Made by a program: the position numbers and the translations under genes. A model generated the notes under the pieces. That model had not been told where the DNA came from, did no database searches, and worked only from the letters and a program-made list of their open reading frames with translations. From Alphaproteobacteria bacterium (GTDB taxonomy: Bacteria > Pseudomonadota > Alphaproteobacteria > RF32 > CAG-239): a DNA stretch of 34,742 nt. The DNA lies in assembly GCA_020025875.1 (NCBI GenBank), contig JAHHRI010000011.1, positions 1 to 34,742 on the forward strand. Direction: 5' to 3'. Shown in pieces: positions 31,446 through 34,742 of this stretch; position 1 is the first letter of the stretch; the number at the start of each line of letters is the position of its first letter.

Positions 31446-34277
31446 TTATTCGTTGTCAATTTCGGTTTCCGGTTCGCTGACCTGATCCGACAGGCTGTCG
31501 TCTGTATCGGCCACGCTTTCGCCCAAAACTTCGGAACCGGACTCGTCTTCCAATTCCTCCTCATCTTCGGCATCGGCATCTAGCCATGTTACGGAGACAA
31601 CTTTTTCGTCTTCGGCCGTACGGAACAAGATTACCCCTTGAGTTTTGCGACCGGCAATGCGGATATCTTCCACCGGCATACGGATCAGCTTGCCGCCGTC
31701 GGTAACCATCATAATCTGATTGTCATCTTCGATCGGGAAAGAAGTAACCACTTCTTTGTTTCGGGCAGACATTTCCATATTGGCAATACCGCTGCCGCCA
31801 CGACCGGTGACTCGATATTCGTAAGCTGAAGAACGTTTGCCGTAGCCGCTGGAGGTAACGGTCAAAATAAACTGCTCGTTATCGCGCATCTCGGCAAATG
31901 CCTCTGCCGAAAGTTTGTCAAGCAACCCGGTGTCTGACGGAGAAATACCTGCTCCCTCTCCTGCCTCAAGCTCCATCCGTTTGAGTGCCGAGCTGACCTT
32001 GGTATATTCGTCACGTTGCTCTGCCGTGGCATCGCTATGGTTTAAGATGGACATTGAGATAACTTCGTCACCGTCTGCCAAGCGAATTCCCCTTACGCCG
32101 ACCGAATTGCGCCCGACAAACACACGCACTTCCGTTACCTGAAAACGGATACATTTACCGCTTCTTGTTGCCAACATAATGTCGTTGTCTTCGTGACAAA
32201 TGCGAACATTGATTAACCTGTCGCCCTCGTCCAGTTTCATGGCAATTTTGCCGTTGGACTGAACATTTACAAAGTCCATCAACGAATTGCGGCGAACCAT
32301 GCCGCTGGCGGTGGCAAACATAATGGACAGATCTTTGCATTCTTCTTCGTTTTCCGGCAGCTTGAGAACGGTGGTAATGTTTTCGCCTTCATCAAGCGGC
32401 AACAGGTTGACAAATGGTTTGCCTTTTGAGGTTGGGGAACCAAGCGGCAATTTATAAACTTTTAGCTTATAAACCAATCCTTTGCTGGAGAAGAACAAAA
32501 CCGGAGTATGGGTGCTGGCCACAAACAGACGAGAAACAAAATCTTCATCTTTGGTTGCCATGCCGGATTTTCCTTTTCCGCCTCGTTTCTGCGCTTTGTA
32601 GGCGTTGAGCGGAACCCGTTTGATATAGCCGGCATCGGTCACGGTAACCACCATTTCTTCGCGCTGTATCAAAGATTCCACATCCTGATCATATTCTATG
32701 TCTTCAATTTTGCTCCGGCGCGGCGTGGCATATTCGTCTTTAATGGCGACCAATTCGTCACGCATAATGCCGTAAAGTTTTTCGCGACTGCTTAAAACGG
32801 ACAAGCATTCTTTAATCTCATCGCCCAAATTCATCAATTCCTGATGAATCTTATCGCGTTCAAGACCGGTCAATCTTTGCAGTTTCAAATCCAAGATGGC
32901 TTTGGCCTGCGCTTCGGAAAGATGATAGAATCCGTTTTCCACCTTTCGGTCCGGTTCATCAATCAGCACGACCAGCGGTTCGACATCGCCTGCCGGCCAT
33001 GAGCGTGACAACAAAGCTTCTTTGGCGTCCTGCGGGCTCGGCGCACTGCGGATCAGCTCAATCACCGGATCAAGATTTTCTACGGCAATGGCCAAACCGA
33101 CCAATGTATGGGCGCGATCTCGCGCCTTGTTTAATTCAAAAACAGTGCGACGGCGGATAACTTCTTCGCGAAATTCGATAAAGGCTGCAATAATTTCCTT
33201 CAAATTCATCATCATCGGACGACCGGAATTGATGGCCAGCATATTCATGCCGAAGCTGGTTTGCAGCGGCGTATATTTATACAACTGATTCAAAATGACA
33301 TCGGCCTGAAAATCGCGCTTGACTTCGATCACCACGCGCACGCCCTGACGGTCTGACTCGTCGCGAATGTCGGAAATGCCCTCAACTCGCTTTTCTTTGA
33401 CCAATTCGGCAATTTTTTGCACCAATGCCGCCTTGTTTACCTGATAGGGAATTTCGTGTATAATAATCGCTTCTTTATCTTTTTTGATCTCTTCGATCGT
33501 GCATTTGGCACGCATCATGACCGAGCCGCGTCCGGTAAAATAGGCCGAACGGGCGCCGCCGTAACCCAAGATCAAACCGCCGGTCGGAAAATCAGGTCCG
33601 GGGACATAGTTGATCAGTTCCTCAATGGTAATTTCCGGATCGTCTATGTAGGCGCAACAGGCAGAAACGATCTCGCCCAGATTGTGCGGCGGAATGTTGG
33701 TTGCCATACCGACGGCAATACCGTTGGTGCCGTTGACCAGCAAATTCGGATAGCGGGCGGGCAACACCGTCGGCTCTTGCAGGCTTTCGTCATAGTTGGC
33801 CATAAAATCGACGGTATCTTTGTCAATATCTTCTATCAGCGCATGGGCAATTTTAGCCAGTCGGGCTTCGGTATAACGCATGGCGGCAGCACTGTCGCCG
33901 TCCATTGAACCGAAGTTGCCCTGTCCGTCAATCATCGGTACCCGCATTGAGAAAGGCTGTGCCATTCTGACCATTGCTTCATAGACCGAAGAATCTCCGT
34001 GAGGGTGATATTTACCCAAAACATCACCGACAATACGGGCAGATTTGCGGAACGGGCGGTTATAGTCATAGCCGTTTTCGTACATTGAATAGATAATCCG
34101 GCGGTGTACCGGTTTCAGTCCGTCACGAACATCCGGCAGCGCGCGGGAAACGATAACGCTCATGGCATAATCGAGATATGAGCGACGCATTTCCTCGGAA
34201 ACATCTACCGGCGTAATATCCGATCGGTAGCCGACGGCATTGTCGTCAACCACATTTTCATTCATTTCATCAGTCAT
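31446..34277 (-). CDS. gyrA: DNA gyrase subunit A
   Basis: 943 residues. The breakage-reunion domain has catalytic Tyr135 (A-A-M-R-Y-T-E-A-R). The quinolone-determining region reads G-K-Y-H-P-H-G-D-S96-S-V-Y-E100, with Ser at the E. coli position 83 and Glu at position 87. The GyrA box is Q-K-R-G-G-K-G at 563-569, opening the C-terminal beta-pinwheel that wraps DNA and marking it as gyrase, not ParC. The last 44 residues (900-943) are a very acidic tail. An AAGG site precedes the ATG at 34277; a second in-frame ATG four codons later is possible. GyrB is not in this window. It is monocistronic, with a terminator beyond. Confidence 0.98.
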   Translation of the reverse strand: MTDEMNENVVDDNAVGYRSDITPVDVSEEMRRSYLDYAMSVIVSRALPDVRDGLKPVHRRIIYSMYENGYDYNRPFRKSARIVGDVLGKYHPHGDSSVYEAMVRMAQPFSMRVPMIDGQGNFGSMDGDSAAAMRYTEARLAKIAHALIEDIDKDTVDFMANYDESLQEPTVLPARYPNLLVNGTNGIAVGMATNIPPHNLGEIVSACCAYIDDPEITIEELINYVPGPDFPTGGLILGYGGARSAYFTGRGSVMMRAKCTIEEIKKDKEAIIIHEIPYQVNKAALVQKIAELVKEKRVEGISDIRDESDRQGVRVVIEVKRDFQADVILNQLYKYTPLQTSFGMNMLAINSGRPMMMNLKEIIAAFIEFREEVIRRRTVFELNKARDRAHTLVGLAIAVENLDPVIELIRSAPSPQDAKEALLSRSWPAGDVEPLVVLIDEPDRKVENGFYHLSEAQAKAILDLKLQRLTGLERDKIHQELMNLGDEIKECLSVLSSREKLYGIMRDELVAIKDEYATPRRSKIEDIEYDQDVESLIQREEMVVTVTDAGYIKRVPLNAYKAQKRGGKGKSGMATKDEDFVSRLFVASTHTPVLFFSSKGLVYKLKVYKLPLGSPTSKGKPFVNLLPLDEGENITTVLKLPENEEECKDLSIMFATASGMVRRNSLMDFVNVQSNGKIAMKLDEGDRLINVRICHEDNDIMLATRSGKCIRFQVTEVRVFVGRNSVGVRGIRLADGDEVISMSILNHSDATAEQRDEYTKVSSALKRMELEAGEGAGISPSDTGLLDKLSAEAFAEMRDNEQFILTVTSSGYGKRSSAYEYRVTGRGGSGIANMEMSARNKEVVTSFPIEDDNQIMMVTDGGKLIRMPVEDIRIAGRKTQGVILFRTAEDEKVVSVTWLDADAEDEEELEDESGSEVLGESVADTDDSLSDQVSEPETEIDNE

Positions 34278-34512
34278 TTAAATACCTTATCTGATTTGTT
34301 CTTACTACTGTTTAACATAGCAAATTTACCGCATTAAGACAGGAAAATATGCAACTTATGCCCAAGTAAAAACAACCCGAAATGCGTCTATGAGCCAAAA
34401 AAACGGCTTAGAAACGATTTGTCGGCACGGCAACCGACAAATTATTAACGCGGCAACGCTCCAGATCGAAAAAATCGGCTCTCGCAGGCAAAATCTTTTG
34501 ACTCAATTATGA
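34278..34512. other. gyrA upstream region
   Basis: No gene seen. It must hold the gyrA promoter; a possible -10 TATGTT lies about 40 nt upstream of the ATG on the minus strand with no clear -35. A 9-bp inverted repeat (ATTTGTCGG at 34417-34425 with CCGACAAAT at 34434-34442) has no T-tract on either side. Confidence 0.45.
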
Positions 34513-34742
34513 TTAGTGTATGATAAAACAGATCTTACTAAATTATTTTATAAGAATCTATAAGAAGATAGTGAAACATTTTATGAAAAATTGGAAGAAA
34601 CAAAAAAAATTGAAACAGATTATCAGAATCATATCCAACAGGGAAATTCAAAAGCAATTTCTTTTCTAAAAAATGAACAAAATAGTTTGCAGAATGATTA
34701 CACTTTTAGAAAAAGAGAAGAATACTTTGCAGAATATTTAAA
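34513..34742 (+). pseudogene. Decayed or interrupted gene running off the right edge
   Basis: In one frame, 16 codons after a TGA at 34510 read as V-Y-D-K-T-D-L-T-K-L-F-Y-K-N-L, then a TAA at 34561, then 59 further codons without a stop to the window end, reading E-D-S-E-T-F-Y-E-K-L-E-E-T and so on, charged and helical. The sense on both sides of the TAA joins smoothly, so it looks like one gene broken by a nonsense codon, though no start codon or ribosome site is seen. The region is far richer in A+T than the rest, suggesting acquired DNA. The family is not recognised. Alternatively, the gene starts at the TTG at 34591. Confidence 0.35.

Noticed and set aside
34417..34442. Inverted repeat upstream of gyrA as a terminator
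   Set aside because: Good 9-bp stem but no T-tract on either strand and no gene ending next to it.
1..34742. tRNA, rRNA, tmRNA, RNase P, SRP RNA and CRISPR arrays
   Set aside because: I looked for T-arm GTTCGA/GTTCAA contexts with paired stems, known core motifs and evenly spaced direct repeats and found none.

Overview
The window reads as chromosomal core DNA from an anaerobic or microaerobic alphaproteobacterium of moderate GC, most like the reduced-genome, host- or gut-associated Rhodospirillales-like lineages. The alphaproteobacterial signs are a ChpT-type histidine phosphotransferase, the plsY-dprA-topA run, and the dusB(nifR3)/trkA/hfq/hflX block. The anaerobic signs are a HydE-type [FeFe]-hydrogenase maturase, a flavodiiron protein, and a PerR-like repressor with rubrerythrin. 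Lineage is an inference from gene content and family resemblance; no search was run.

Layout, left to right. 1-1330 (+): the 3' end of an unknown gene, then chpT. 1501-3821 (-): clpX, clpP and a cold-shock protein with a long leader. 4009-6069 (+): a small exported coiled-coil protein and an archaeal/eukaryotic-type prolyl-tRNA synthetase. 6355-10651 (+): plsY-dprA-topA, tightly coupled. 10833-12296 (-): murE, away from any cell-wall cluster. 12484-20977 (-): a lipoprotein, hflX, hfq, trkA, dusB and a 1368-residue membrane-anchored coiled-coil protein. The ntrB/ntrC/ntrY/ntrX genes that commonly sit between dusB and trkA/hfq in alphaproteobacteria are absent. 21106-22250 (-): an uncharacterised two-gene operon, divergent from hydE (22394-23425, +). 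23582-24607 (+): a protein built from about nine-residue repeats. 24754-26999: fprA (-) divergent from perR-rbr (+), with back-to-back promoters and a Per/Fur-box-like operator. 27232-30250 (+): an overlapping lipid A/Kdo operon (DUF374 acyltransferase, waaA, lpxK). 30251-31445: a sparse AT-rich interval holding a 50-codon gene and a possible small RNA, both (-). 31446-34277 (-): gyrA. The right edge is AT-rich and carries what looks like a decayed gene.

The genes fall into envelope building (plsY, murE, waaA, lpxK, DUF374), nucleic-acid handling (topA, gyrA, dprA, hfq, dusB, proS), proteolysis and stress (clpXP, csp, hflX), cell-cycle or polarity signalling (chpT, perhaps the giant coiled-coil protein), and anaerobic redox defence (fprA, perR, rbr) with hydrogenase maturation (hydE). 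I saw no tRNA, rRNA, CRISPR array, intact insertion sequence or prophage gene. The least explained parts are the nonapeptide-repeat protein, the hydE-divergent gene pair, the giant coiled-coil protein and the 30.2-31.4 kb interval.
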